This document shows positions 56,139 to 64,000 of a DNA stretch of 64,000 bases, piece by piece. Position 1 is the first letter of the stretch; every line of letters starts with the position of its first letter. The position numbers and the translations under genes are program-made. The DNA is taken from contig CACYPK010000004.1 of assembly GCA_902776285.1 (NCBI GenBank), forward strand, positions 1-64,000. Direction: 5' to 3'. The DNA comes from an uncultured Eubacteriales bacterium. GTDB taxonomy: Bacteria > Bacillota > Clostridia > Peptostreptococcales > Anaerovoracaceae. Under the pieces are notes generated by a model. It saw nothing but the letters and a program-made list of their open reading frames with translations, searched no databases and was not told where the DNA came from.

Positions 56139-56862
56139 CGGCCGCGCCTCCTTCCGATCCTTCGGTCTTTCTCGGGAAGAGAACCGCGAAAACAGCGGCA
56201 ATGACCACTGTGAGGAGTATGGTGCGGTTGCCCTGTGAAAGATCTGAAATATATGGAAGCTTCACTGCCGCGTACGAGCAGGCGAAGCTTACGGCGACCG
56301 CGCCGAGGACTGCCTTGTCCTTGCGCGCCGGCGGTATGATTACGGCTATGAACATGCCGAAAAGGGCAACGCTGAGGGCGCTGACTATCCTTGCGGGCAG
56401 TATGTTTCCCATCGATATGCCGCAGGCCGTACCGAGTGCCCACAGAGGTACCGCGGCTATGAGAGCTCCGAATGTGTAGTAAGGAGTAGGCGCGCCCGGT
56501 CTCGCGATGGTGATACCGAATATCTCATCGGTTATGCAGCTCCCCACAAGAAGACGGGTGCTGAGAGGGGTCCCTTCAGGCATCCTCTGATTGAGCGCGA
56601 ATCCCATAAGGATATATCTGGCGTTGATGATGAACGTCAGAAGGATGAGTTCGGCGAGGGTTGTATTGGTTGCGTAAAGAGCGAATCCCATGTATTGCCC
56701 GGCCGACGCATAGGTGATAAGGCTGGATATGAATCCCTGTACGGCGCTGAAGCCGTAGTCGCGGGCGGCTATCCCCAAAGAAAAAGCCACGGCAAAATAA
56801 CCGAGTCCGATCGGTATGCCGTGCCTGTATCCCTGCATGAAGACATCGCGTCCTTTTTCCAT
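56128..56862 (-). CDS. azlC: Branched-chain amino acid exporter AzlC
   Basis: 244-aa membrane protein with about seven helices. GIPIGLGYFAVAFSLGIAARDYGFSAVQG and FIINARYILMG are signatures of the AzlC family. The start at 56862 (MEKGRDVFMQG) has GAAAGGG 8 nt upstream; the frame extends 20 codons further without support. The start of azlD lies within its last codons, so the two subunits are coupled. Confidence 0.93.
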   Translation of the reverse strand: MEKGRDVFMQGYRHGIPIGLGYFAVAFSLGIAARDYGFSAVQGFISSLITYASAGQYMGFALYATNTTLAELILLTFIINARYILMGFALNQRMPEGTPLSTRLLVGSCITDEIFGITIARPGAPTPYYTFGALIAAVPLWALGTACGISMGNILPARIVSALSVALFGMFIAVIIPPARKDKAVLGAVAVSFACSYAAVKLPYISDLSQGNRTILLTVVIAAVFAVLFPRKTEGSEGGAADED

Positions 56863-57004
56863 ACTGCAGCCCTTTCTTTGTTTGATGCATTTTACTTTAG
56901 CACGATGAGAGAAAGCATGCAATCACGGTCTAATTGCTTATCGATAAAGATGCCGTGATGTGATAATATTATTATGTATGATTATGTGACGGAGGTAGTT
57001 CGCC

Positions 57005-57823
57005 ATGTGGGATAGAAAAGAATTAAAGGCAAAGGGCAAGGCGGCGTACACAGCAAACCGCGTAACGTGTATCATAGCGTCTTTCCTGCTTTTGATAGCG
57101 ACCGGCGCGGCAGGCGGAGGAGCGTCCGCCGGGAGCGGCGTGAACAATATACAGGAATCATCGCAGTCTTTGGACGGCTCTCTGAATTCTATGAGCGGTT
57201 CTTTTGACGGATCGTTTATGACACCGGCGATAATCGCCCTGATTCTCGTGGTCGTTGTCATAGCGATAGCGATAGGCGTGTCGCTCGGAGTATTCCTTCT
57301 GAACCCTCTGCAGGTGGGACTGCAGAAGTTCTTCATAGACAACGCCACAGACCACACGACAGGCCTCAACCGTAACAACATCGGCGTGGCGTTCAATGAG
57401 AATTACATGAAAGTAGTGGGATCCATGTTCACCACCGGCCTGTTCACGGCGTTGTGGTGCCTGCTGCTCATATTTCCGGGCATATACAAGGCGTATTGCT
57501 GGCGGCTCGTGCCGTATATCATAAGCGAGAACCCGGGCATCACGGGCGCTGAGGCCAGAGACCGGTCTGCCATGATGATGAACGGCAGCAAGTGGGATTC
57601 GTTCGTGCTCGATCTTTCGTTCCTCGGATGGAAGATACTCGGAGCGTTCACTCTGGGAATACTGAATATCGTATTCACGAATCCGTATCAGGACGCTACC
57701 AACGCCGAACTCTATCTGACTCTGAGCGGCAGACCGTCGGAGATCGCGGCTCCGGTCAAGTTCACGGAGGAATCCGCGCCTGAAGTTGAGTTTGAATTTG
57801 ATCAGGAGGGCATGAATGACTAA
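57005..57823 (+). CDS. DUF975 family membrane protein
   Basis: 272-aa membrane protein with about five to six helices. The N-terminal segment DRKELKAKGKAAYTANR is the usual DUF975 start, a Ser/Gly-rich loop (about 40-70) follows helix 1, and FPGIYKAYCWRLVPYIISENP is the conserved core. Function unknown; the family may be involved in envelope or export processes. It overlaps the downstream MFS gene by 8 nt. Confidence 0.88.
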   Translation: MWDRKELKAKGKAAYTANRVTCIIASFLLLIATGAAGGGASAGSGVNNIQESSQSLDGSLNSMSGSFDGSFMTPAIIALILVVVVIAIAIGVSLGVFLLNPLQVGLQKFFIDNATDHTTGLNRNNIGVAFNENYMKVVGSMFTTGLFTALWCLLLIFPGIYKAYCWRLVPYIISENPGITGAEARDRSAMMMNGSKWDSFVLDLSFLGWKILGAFTLGILNIVFTNPYQDATNAELYLTLSGRPSEIAAPVKFTEESAPEVEFEFDQEGMND

Positions 57824-59060
57824 CAAGAGATGGCTTTATCTGGGTATGGGGACACTAACGCTGCTGTTTCTTGGGCTGATCTACGCGTGGTCTATTTTCA
57901 GAACGCCATTCGGTGAGATGTTTCCTGACTGGAGCATCTCGCAGCTCTCACTGACATTTACGATATCCATGATATTCTTCTGCCTCGGAGGTTTCGCGGG
58001 CGGCGTGCTCAGCAAGAAACTGAGCATCAGGGCAAGGATGCTCATATCCGCCGCCATGCTGCTGGTTGGCTTCTTCGTTGTTTCAATGATAAAGACCGAC
58101 GCGCCGGGACAGAGTCTGACGTTGCTGTACATCTTCTACGGAGTATTCGGAGGCGGCGGAGTCGGCATCGCGTATAACGGTGTTATCGGCACGCTCAACA
58201 AGTGGTTTCCTGATAAGGTCGGGCTCGCGTCCGGCATAATGCTCATGGGATTCGGGCTCGGAGGCCTTGTTCTGGGCTCTGTAGTCAACAGCATGATAGG
58301 GTCCATGGGACTGCTCCCGGTATTCAGGATACTCGGCATCGCGATCTGCGTGGTATGCGCGCTCGCGGCTGTTATAATAAAAACACCGGGTCCTGAAGAA
58401 GCTGAATCTCTTGCGGCAATGACCGTGAAGCCAGCGGGGGACGCGAAGTCATCCGGCAGCGAAGGGGCAAAAACGGATTACAGCGCGGGCGAAATGCTCA
58501 GGACATCGAAGTTCTGGTTCTTCACGATATGGGCGATACTGCTCAACTCGGCAGGCCTTCTGGTGATCAACAGCGCCGCGAACATATCTGTCGCGTTCGG
58601 AGGAGCCGCGATACTCGGCATGATAGTCTCGCTGTTCAACGGCGCGGGACGAATAATCGCCGGCAACAACTTCGATAAATTCGGAAGGTTCACCGCGACG
58701 CTCGTAAACAACGCCTTCATGCTGGCGGCAGGCATTCTTCTGACGTTCGGAGGCATGAGCGGCAAATACATATTTATACTATGCGGTCTGGTGTTTGTAG
58801 GGCTGGCTTACGGAGGCTGCCCGACCATCACGTCGGCGTACATCAACAAGGCCTTCGGCCCTGCCAACTTCCCGACCAACTTCAGCATAGCGAACTTCAG
58901 CCTGATCCCGGCCGCTACCATAGGGCCTATGATCTCTTCGGCGCTTCTGGAGTCGGCAGGAGGCAGTTACGACACGAACTTTTACGCGATAGTAGGCTTT
59001 TCCGCAGCGGCAGCCGTATTCTGGCTGCTTCTGAACAGGGCAAGCGGGGATGAGAGATAG
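57816..59060 (+). CDS. OFA family MFS transporter (oxalate/formate antiporter-like)
   Basis: 414-aa carrier with twelve helices. The start LGMGTLTLLFLGLIYAWSIFRTPFGEMF and the helix-4 region GVGIAYNGVIGTLNKWFPDKVGLASG are typical of the OFA family, which exchanges monocarboxylates or dicarboxylates. The central loop (about 195-225) is hydrophilic. Substrate unknown. AGGAGG lies within the DUF975 3' end, so the two are coupled. Confidence 0.92.
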   Translation: MTNKRWLYLGMGTLTLLFLGLIYAWSIFRTPFGEMFPDWSISQLSLTFTISMIFFCLGGFAGGVLSKKLSIRARMLISAAMLLVGFFVVSMIKTDAPGQSLTLLYIFYGVFGGGGVGIAYNGVIGTLNKWFPDKVGLASGIMLMGFGLGGLVLGSVVNSMIGSMGLLPVFRILGIAICVVCALAAVIIKTPGPEEAESLAAMTVKPAGDAKSSGSEGAKTDYSAGEMLRTSKFWFFTIWAILLNSAGLLVINSAANISVAFGGAAILGMIVSLFNGAGRIIAGNNFDKFGRFTATLVNNAFMLAAGILLTFGGMSGKYIFILCGLVFVGLAYGGCPTITSAYINKAFGPANFPTNFSIANFSLIPAATIGPMISSALLESAGGSYDTNFYAIVGFSAAAAVFWLLLNRASGDER

Positions 59061-59079
59061 GAGAGAGAAAGGAACTGAC

Positions 59080-60456
59080 ATGGATTATGATGTGATAATA
59101 GTCGGCGCGGGTCCGGGCGGCATCTACGCTGCCTATGAACTCACCAAGGACGGCGCGGGACTTAAGACCGCGGTCTTCGAAGCGGGCAAAAAGCTCGAAG
59201 AAAGGAAGTGCCCTATAGACGGAGATAAGATAAAGTCCTGCATCAACTGCGAGAGCTGCTCCATCATGAGCGGATTCGGCGGCGCGGGAGCTTTTTCCGA
59301 CGGCAAATACAACATAACTAATGACTTCGGCGGCACTCTGCACGAGTACATAGGCAAGGAGGAAGCGATACGCCTCATGGAGTACGTAGATTCCATCAAC
59401 GTGTCGCACGGCGGAGCGGGCACCAGGCTTTACACTACCGCGAATTCGTCCTTCAAGAAACTGTGCCGTCAGAATGATCTCATCCTTCTTGACGCGTCCG
59501 TCAGGCATCTGGGAACGGATATCAACTACATCGTGCTGGGCAAGCTGTATGACGAACTCAAAGAGAAGGTGGACTTCCGGTTCCGTACCCCTGTCGAGGG
59601 TATCGAAGTGATCGACGGCGGATACAAGGTCGTGACGGGAAGCGGCAGTTATACATGCTCAAGGTGCATAGTCTCCGTAGGCAGGAGCGGAAGCAAGTGG
59701 ATCGAAACAGTCTGCCGCGATCTCGACATCCCTACGGAGTCAAACAGGGTGGACCTGGGCGTAAGAGTTGAACTCCCGGCTGAGCTGTTTTCACATATCA
59801 CCGACGAGCTTTACGAGAGCAAGATCGTTTACAAGACTGAAAAGTTTGAAGACAAGGTGCGCACGTTCTGCATGAATCCGCGCGGAAGCGTCGTGACCGA
59901 GAACACCAACGGCATAGTTACCGTGAACGGCCACAGCTATGAGGATCCCGCCAAGCAGACCAACATGACCAATTTCGCGCTGCTTGTTTCCAAACATTTC
60001 TCACATCCTTTCAAGGACAGCAACGGATACGGTGAGAGCATTGCCAGGCTTTCCAATATGCTCGGAGGCGGAGTCATAGTGCAGAGGTTCGGCGACCTTA
60101 TCAGAGGCAGACGCACCAATTACAAGCGACTGGCAGACTGCTTCGTAGTACCGACACTGAAGGCGGAGCCGGGCGATCTCAGCCTCGTGCTCCCAAAGAG
60201 GATACTCGACGGGATCATCGAGATGATATACGCGCTCGACAAGATAGCGCCGGGCACGGCAAACGACGATACTCTTCTCTACGGCGTTGAGGTCAAGTTC
60301 TACAACATGGAAGTGAAACTGAACGAGCGCCTTGAGACGAAATACAGCGGTCTCTACATGATAGGAGACGGCAGCGGCGTCACGCATTCACTGTCTCACG
60401 CGTCCGCGAGCGGTGTATTCGTGGCAAGGGATATCTTAAAGTCAATGCAGGCATGA
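59080..60456 (+). CDS. FAD-dependent dehydrogenase (COG2509 type)
   Basis: 458-aa flavoprotein. The FAD motif GAGPGG is at residues 9-14. A Cys-rich stretch CINCESCSIMSGFGGAGAFSDGKYN follows, and the C-terminus closes with YMIGDGSGVTHSLSHASASG. These features match the uncharacterised dehydrogenases of COG2509, long assigned only as NAD(FAD)-dependent. AAAGGA before 59080 and the motif position set the start. It follows the MFS gene by 19 nt and precedes threonine synthase by 22 nt. Confidence 0.9.
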   Translation: MDYDVIIVGAGPGGIYAAYELTKDGAGLKTAVFEAGKKLEERKCPIDGDKIKSCINCESCSIMSGFGGAGAFSDGKYNITNDFGGTLHEYIGKEEAIRLMEYVDSINVSHGGAGTRLYTTANSSFKKLCRQNDLILLDASVRHLGTDINYIVLGKLYDELKEKVDFRFRTPVEGIEVIDGGYKVVTGSGSYTCSRCIVSVGRSGSKWIETVCRDLDIPTESNRVDLGVRVELPAELFSHITDELYESKIVYKTEKFEDKVRTFCMNPRGSVVTENTNGIVTVNGHSYEDPAKQTNMTNFALLVSKHFSHPFKDSNGYGESIARLSNMLGGGVIVQRFGDLIRGRRTNYKRLADCFVVPTLKAEPGDLSLVLPKRILDGIIEMIYALDKIAPGTANDDTLLYGVEVKFYNMEVKLNERLETKYSGLYMIGDGSGVTHSLSHASASGVFVARDILKSMQA

Positions 60457-60478
60457 AAGCGAAAGGAGCAGAGCATCC

Positions 60479-61711
60479 ATGAAGAACGTAAAATGTCTTA
60501 AATGCATAAAGTGCGGCAAGGAGTACGAAGCGCTCCCTGACGCCACCACGTGCGAGTGCGGGGGCATACTCGACGTCGTATATGATTACGACTACATCAG
60601 AGAGAATTTCACCCCTGCGGACATAGAAGCGAGCGACAATTACACCATGTGGCGCTACCGTCCGTTCCTCCCGGTAGAAGAGGACACGGTACAGCCGCCT
60701 CTCAGAGTGGGCTGGTCGCCGCTCTATGAAGAGCCGAGAATGGCAGAGAAACTGGGCATACGCAAGTTCTGGCTGAAGGACGACGGACTCAACCCGACAG
60801 CGTCTCTTAAAGACAGAGCAAGTTCGATGGGAGTCGCCAAGGCGATAGAGGCGGGCTATGACACCATAGCGTGCTCCTCGACAGGAAACGCGGCAAGCTC
60901 GCTTGCGGGAAACGCAGCCGCTGCGGGACTCAAGACTTACATCTTTGTTCCGGAAAGAGCTCCGATCGGCAAGGTCGCCCAGCTCCTGATCTTCGGAGCC
61001 ACGGTCATCTCGGTAAAGGGCAACTACGAGGAGACATTCGAACTATCTAAGGACGCCATCGATGAGTACGGCTGGTATAACAGGAACGCCGCCATCAACT
61101 GCTATCTTATGGAGGGCAAAAAGACTGTCGCGCTTGAGATAGCCGAGCAGCTGGGATGGGAGGTCCCTGACTACGTGGCTCTTTCGGTCGGCGATGGATG
61201 CACCATCGGCGGAGTCTGGAAGGGATTCAAAGACCTTTACAATGCCGGATTCACAAACAAGCTGCCGAAGATCATTTCGGTACAGTCCGTCAACACATGT
61301 CCTATCAACAGGGCAGCCCGCACCGGCGAGCCATGGGAACCAATGGAGGAGAACACTCTTGCCGATTCCATCTCGGTAGGTGTACCGCGCAATCCTGACA
61401 AGGCCATCAACGCGATACTGGAGTCAGGCGGCATCCCTGTGGAAGTAACCGATGATGAGATCCTCGAAGCAATGAGAGTCACGGGCAGGGAGTGCGGAGT
61501 ATTCGGCGAACCTGCCGGAGTTACCGGAATGGCGGGACTTACAAAGCTCTGCAAGGAAGGTAAGATCCCTGCTGATGCGAGCGTAGTAGCCATAGTTACG
61601 GGCAACGGCCTCAAAGATACAGCGAACGGTATCAAGGCGGCAGGAGAGCCAATCAAGCTGGAGCCGGATATTGCTAAATTCCGCAAGGTATATGAAGAAC
61701 TCAACAAGTAA
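60479..61711 (+). CDS. thrC: Threonine synthase
   Basis: 410-aa PLP enzyme (fold type II) converting O-phosphohomoserine to threonine. A small zinc ribbon precedes it (Cys9, Cys12, Cys25, Cys27), as in the archaeal-type/short threonine synthases. The PLP lysine is Lys111 in SLKDRAS; CSSTGNAASSLAG is the phosphate/substrate loop and TGNGLKDT the late motif. AAAGGAG with 10-nt spacing supports the start. No hom or thrB is adjacent. Confidence 0.92.
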   Translation: MKNVKCLKCIKCGKEYEALPDATTCECGGILDVVYDYDYIRENFTPADIEASDNYTMWRYRPFLPVEEDTVQPPLRVGWSPLYEEPRMAEKLGIRKFWLKDDGLNPTASLKDRASSMGVAKAIEAGYDTIACSSTGNAASSLAGNAAAAGLKTYIFVPERAPIGKVAQLLIFGATVISVKGNYEETFELSKDAIDEYGWYNRNAAINCYLMEGKKTVALEIAEQLGWEVPDYVALSVGDGCTIGGVWKGFKDLYNAGFTNKLPKIISVQSVNTCPINRAARTGEPWEPMEENTLADSISVGVPRNPDKAINAILESGGIPVEVTDDEILEAMRVTGRECGVFGEPAGVTGMAGLTKLCKEGKIPADASVVAIVTGNGLKDTANGIKAAGEPIKLEPDIAKFRKVYEELNK

Positions 61712-61716
61712 CAACC

Positions 61717-61876
61717 GGAAGGCTTTCCGCATTTATCCGTCCGGACCGTACGGCTCTCGCCTCGTTGCGGCGACGCAGCGGTACTAAGCTCTGACTTCGC
61801 AGCGATGCTGCTTGTCAATCGCCGGGTACCTGCTGCCGCAAAGCCGATCCTGCCGGACAAATGCTTGCGGCCTTTC
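61717..61876. repeat. 160-nt rod-like imperfect inverted repeat (possible structured RNA)
   Basis: Successive complementary segments nest about one centre. They are GGAAGGC (61717)/GCCTTTC (61870); GCATTT (61729)/AAATGC (61859); GTCCGG (61739)/CCGGAC (61853); CGGCT (61751)/AGCCG (61842); TTGCGGC (61765)/GCCGCAA (61835); GCAG (61775)/CTGC (61830); and GTAC (61781)/GTAC (61826). A terminal hairpin GCAGC/GCTGC (61799-61811) lies inside. The strand and function are unknown. It could be an intergenic RNA, an attenuator-like element of thrC, or a remnant of a palindromic mobile repeat. Confidence 0.6.
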
Positions 61877-61989
61877 AGAAATAGATTGTTGACATATAAA
61901 AAAGTTTTTGGCATCATAAAAATATACGAGATAACTATTTCCAATTTCAGATAAATATTTTCATAAGCATAATTTACGGAGGTGTGAAA

Positions 61990-63462
61990 ATGCTTGATCT
62001 TACTATCAATGAAAAGGGATTGAAAAATAATATCGAGCGCGCCAAGGCCCAGAATATCATCCTGCCGACATATGAGCAGATGATGCATCCTGAGAAGGTG
62101 CCTCAGAAGATCCTCGACAAACTTGCTAAAACGGGTCTTTGGGACGTGGATCCTGTCAACCTCTTCCGAATCACATGGAAGAACGAGCAGAAGGAATCCG
62201 GAGGACTCTTCCATGGTCCTAACTACATCGTTATCCCGCCTGAACTCTCCGGCGTAAAGTGCAAGATCATCTGCATGATCGGCAAGTGGTTCCCTACAGG
62301 CTGCCACAAGGTAGGAGCTTCCTACGGCTGCCTCGTTCCTGAACTGGTAACAGGTCAGTTTGACTCGGGCTATCACAAGGCTGTATGGCCTTCCACAGGC
62401 AACTACTGCAGAGGCGGAGCGTTTGACAGCGCGCTTCTCGGAGTTTATTCCGTAGCTATCCTCCCTGAAGGAATGAGCAAGGAAAGATTCGACTGGCTCA
62501 AGAACATCGCCAGCGAAGTGATCGCAACACCTGGAACAGAGTCCAACGTAAAGGAGATCTTCGATAAGACTCACGAGCTGAGAGAGACAAGAGAAGACGT
62601 ATGGATCCTCAACCAGTTCGAGCAGATGGGCAACTATATGTGGCATTACAACGTAACAGGTAATGCCATCGCTGAAGCGTTCGAAGAGATGAAGGGTGAG
62701 AATGACAGACTCTTCGGTATGGCGTTCACATCCGGTTCCGCAGGCACAATGGCTTCCGGCGACAGATTGAAAGAGCTCTATCCTGGCGCTAAGCTGGCTG
62801 TAGGTGAAGCACTCCAGTGCCCGACACTTCTCGACAATGGATTTGGCGCACACAGGATCGAAGGTATCGGCGACAAGCACGTTCCATGGATCCACAACAT
62901 CAAAAATACTGACATGGTCATCGCCATTGACGATGAGGATTCGCAGAACCTCCTCAGACTCTTTAATGAAAAGGTCGGACGCGATTACCTCAAAGAGCAG
63001 GGTGTCGATCCTGAACTCGTCGATCTTCTCGGATACTTCGGCATCAGCGGCATAGCCAACCTGCTCTGCTGCATCAAGATGGCCAAGTACTATGAGCTGA
63101 CAGAGAACGACGTACTGGCAACAGTAATGACCGACTCCTCAGACATGTATCAGTCAAGGATCAAGGAACTTCAGGATGAGCAGGGTGAGTACACACACGA
63201 GAAGGCTGCGCTCCACTACAATAAGCACATCCTCGACGAGAAGGCAGACAACCTCATGGAGCTGCGTTATGTTGACCGCAAGAGGATCCACAACCTCAAG
63301 TACTACACATGGGTCGAGCAGCAGGGCAAGACAGTTGACGAGATCAATGCTCTCTGGTACGACGAAGAGAACACATGGGGTGCTCTCCGCAAGGAAGCAA
63401 GCAAGGTGGACGAGCTCATCAACGAATTCAACGAGGCTACAGGTCTGCTCAAGAATCTGTAA
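61990..63462 (+). CDS. PLP-dependent enzyme of fold type II (cysteine-synthase-like, about 490 aa)
   Basis: 490-aa soluble PLP enzyme; similar proteins are often named pyridoxal-phosphate-dependent protein subunit beta. Lys107 in GCHKVGASYG is the likely Schiff-base residue, and WPSTGNYCRGGA is the phosphate/substrate loop of the tryptophan-synthase-beta superfamily. It is longer than cysteine synthase (about 310 aa) with extra N- and C-terminal helices. ATG 61990 is chosen over GTG 61984 because CGGAGGT then has 6-nt spacing. The 110 nt upstream are AT rich and probably hold the promoter. Substrate unknown. Confidence 0.85.
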   Translation: MLDLTINEKGLKNNIERAKAQNIILPTYEQMMHPEKVPQKILDKLAKTGLWDVDPVNLFRITWKNEQKESGGLFHGPNYIVIPPELSGVKCKIICMIGKWFPTGCHKVGASYGCLVPELVTGQFDSGYHKAVWPSTGNYCRGGAFDSALLGVYSVAILPEGMSKERFDWLKNIASEVIATPGTESNVKEIFDKTHELRETREDVWILNQFEQMGNYMWHYNVTGNAIAEAFEEMKGENDRLFGMAFTSGSAGTMASGDRLKELYPGAKLAVGEALQCPTLLDNGFGAHRIEGIGDKHVPWIHNIKNTDMVIAIDDEDSQNLLRLFNEKVGRDYLKEQGVDPELVDLLGYFGISGIANLLCCIKMAKYYELTENDVLATVMTDSSDMYQSRIKELQDEQGEYTHEKAALHYNKHILDEKADNLMELRYVDRKRIHNLKYYTWVEQQGKTVDEINALWYDEENTWGALRKEASKVDELINEFNEATGLLKNL

Positions 63463-63474
63463 AACTGTGTTAAA

Positions 63475-63516
63475 GAACAAAGGAGACTGCATGCGCGCAG
63501 TCTCCTTTGTTCGTTT
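63475..63516. terminator. Perfect 16-bp terminator hairpin
   Basis: GAACAAAGGAGACTGC (63475-63490) pairs without mismatch with 63497-63512 around a 6-nt loop. The T-rich part lies inside the stem and another TTT follows. It ends the PLP-enzyme transcript. Confidence 0.8.
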
Positions 63517-63568
63517 ATGACAAGCCGTGGTTTTATGCTGAAACATAAAACCATTTTGCCACTTTTTC

Positions 63569-63597
63569 TTGTCTTTAAGAATGTTAGGAATTATAAT
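63569..63597 (+). promoter_or_regulatory. Strong promoter of the BMP-family lipoprotein gene
   Basis: TTGTCT (63569-63574) and a perfect TATAAT (63592-63597) have exactly 17-nt spacing. Transcription would start near 63604, giving a leader of about 87 nt. Confidence 0.8.
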
Positions 63598-63608
63598 TAG
63601 TCCATCAT

Positions 63609-63660
63609 AAACTTTCTGCTGATATGCTCGGCTAACTTTTAGCTGAACGCGGCAGAGTTT
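63609..63660 (+). promoter_or_regulatory. Folded leader RNA upstream of the BMP lipoprotein
   Basis: AAAC and TCTGC (63609-63619, with a 2-nt bulge) pair with GCAGA-GTTT (63652-63660). An inner hairpin CGGCTAA/TTAGCTG (63629-63645) has a 3-nt loop. Unpaired strands of 9 and 6 nt lie between. The element lies inside the leader and ends 15 nt before the Shine-Dalgarno site, so a ligand- or protein-responsive role is possible. It lacks the conserved purine-riboswitch core. Confidence 0.45.
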
Positions 63661-63690
63661 CTATCCATGTTTAAACAGGAGGATGTATTT

Positions 63691-64000
63691 ATGAAGAAGA
63701 AACTTGTTGCTTTTATCGTTTGCCTGGTAATGGTAATGATGCCAATGCTGGCAGCCTGCGGTGGCGGCGGCGGCGGAGAAGAAGAACCGGCAGCTGAAGC
63801 TGCAATGAAGGTCGGTCTGATCTGCCTTCACGATGAGAACTCCACTTATGACCTCAACTTCATCAACGCTTTCAATGAGAGTTGCAAGAAGCTCGGAGTC
63901 GAGGGTATCGTAAAGACAAACGTACCTGAAGGACAGGAGTGCTACGATACAGCAGGAGAACTCGTAGATGAGGGTTGTACAGTCATCTTCGCGGACTCGT
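63691..64000 (+). CDS. BMP family ABC transporter substrate-binding lipoprotein (5' part)
   Basis: The first 103 residues of a basic-membrane-protein/PnrA-type lipoprotein, cut by the window end. The signal ends at MLAAC with Cys23, followed by a Gly/Glu/Ala linker. The mature start KVGLICLHDENSTYDLNFINAF and CYDTAGELVDEGCTVIFADS match BMP-family binding proteins, which mostly capture nucleosides for an ABC importer. ACAGGAGG precedes the ATG. The permease and ATPase genes would be expected beyond the window. Confidence 0.9.
   Translation, partial: MKKKLVAFIVCLVMVMMPMLAACGGGGGGEEEPAAEAAMKVGLICLHDENSTYDLNFINAFNESCKKLGVEGIVKTNVPEGQECYDTAGELVDEGCTVIFADS

Noticed and set aside
61237-62895. A 552-codon open frame on the minus strand overlapping thrC, the rod-like repeat and the PLP enzyme
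   Set aside because: It runs antisense across two clear genes and the gap between them, shows no family pattern, and is explained by the codon bias of the plus-strand genes.
63604-63690. A purine riboswitch before the BMP lipoprotein
   Set aside because: The three-way junction with its conserved TATA and loop-loop sequences is absent; only a two-stem hairpin is present.

Overview
The window reads as chromosome of an anaerobic, gut-type Bacillota (Clostridia). The basis is strong AAAGGAGG ribosome sites, Rho-independent terminators, Firmicutes-style lipoproteins (a lipobox Cys followed by a Gly run), several sugar ABC transporters, an oxygen-sensitive style ferredoxin-type aldo/keto reductase and moderately high GC. 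No rRNA, tRNA, CRISPR, phage or insertion sequence was recognised. The genus cannot be fixed from the sequence alone.

Region by region. 1-8.1 kb: a maltodextrin-type ABC importer (binding protein cut by the window edge, two permeases), malQ, a structured leader and an MsmX/MalK-type ATPase, then a GPH sugar symporter and a MATE transporter whose start codon appears to be AUA. 8.1-12.2 kb: peptidase T, a nitroreductase, a ferredoxin-type aldo/keto reductase and an unknown membrane protein. 12.2-26.1 kb: a carbohydrate regulon. A GH94 cellobiose phosphorylase and a LacI regulator diverge from an intergenic region carrying two copies of one 16-bp operator. Downstream of lacI lie a GH3 glycosidase, a second complete sugar ABC importer, xylulokinase, a DUF4867 protein and an L-fucose/arabinose-isomerase-like enzyme. 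26.1-31.3 kb: a 50-aa small gene, glmS, a D-aminoacylase-like amidohydrolase and an aldehyde dehydrogenase. 31.4-36.7 kb: moaC, moaA, a MOSC-MogA fusion, a ketopantoate-reductase-like enzyme and a MATE transporter fused to an RsbW-like ATPase domain. 36.7-44.1 kb: an M32 carboxypeptidase, a MATE transporter, a K+ channel/RCK/RyR-domain fusion and, convergent with it, trkA-trkH. 44.2-48.1 kb: a TetM/EF-G-like GTPase fused to a Rae1/YacP-type NYN nuclease, a cyclophilin lipoprotein and mscL. 48.1-55.8 kb: a five-gene chain (M20 peptidase, YfcC-family carrier, a GH3 enzyme with swapped domain order, galK, a beta-helix lipoprotein). 55.8-64 kb: azlCD on the minus strand, a DUF975 protein, an OFA-family MFS transporter, a COG2509-type flavoprotein, threonine synthase, a 160-nt rod-like inverted-repeat structure, a PLP fold-type-II enzyme and the start of a BMP-family nucleoside-binding lipoprotein.

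How it works together: the organism imports oligosaccharides with two paralogous ABC systems, each laid out as binding protein, then terminator, then permeases. It processes them inside the cell with MalQ, cellobiose phosphorylase and GH3 enzymes, and feeds a pentose branch through xylulokinase. The least ordinary genes are three domain fusions (GTPase-NYN, MATE-HATPase, K+ channel-RyR), the isomerase/DUF4867/xylulokinase set without a xylA in view, and several structured untranslated regions.
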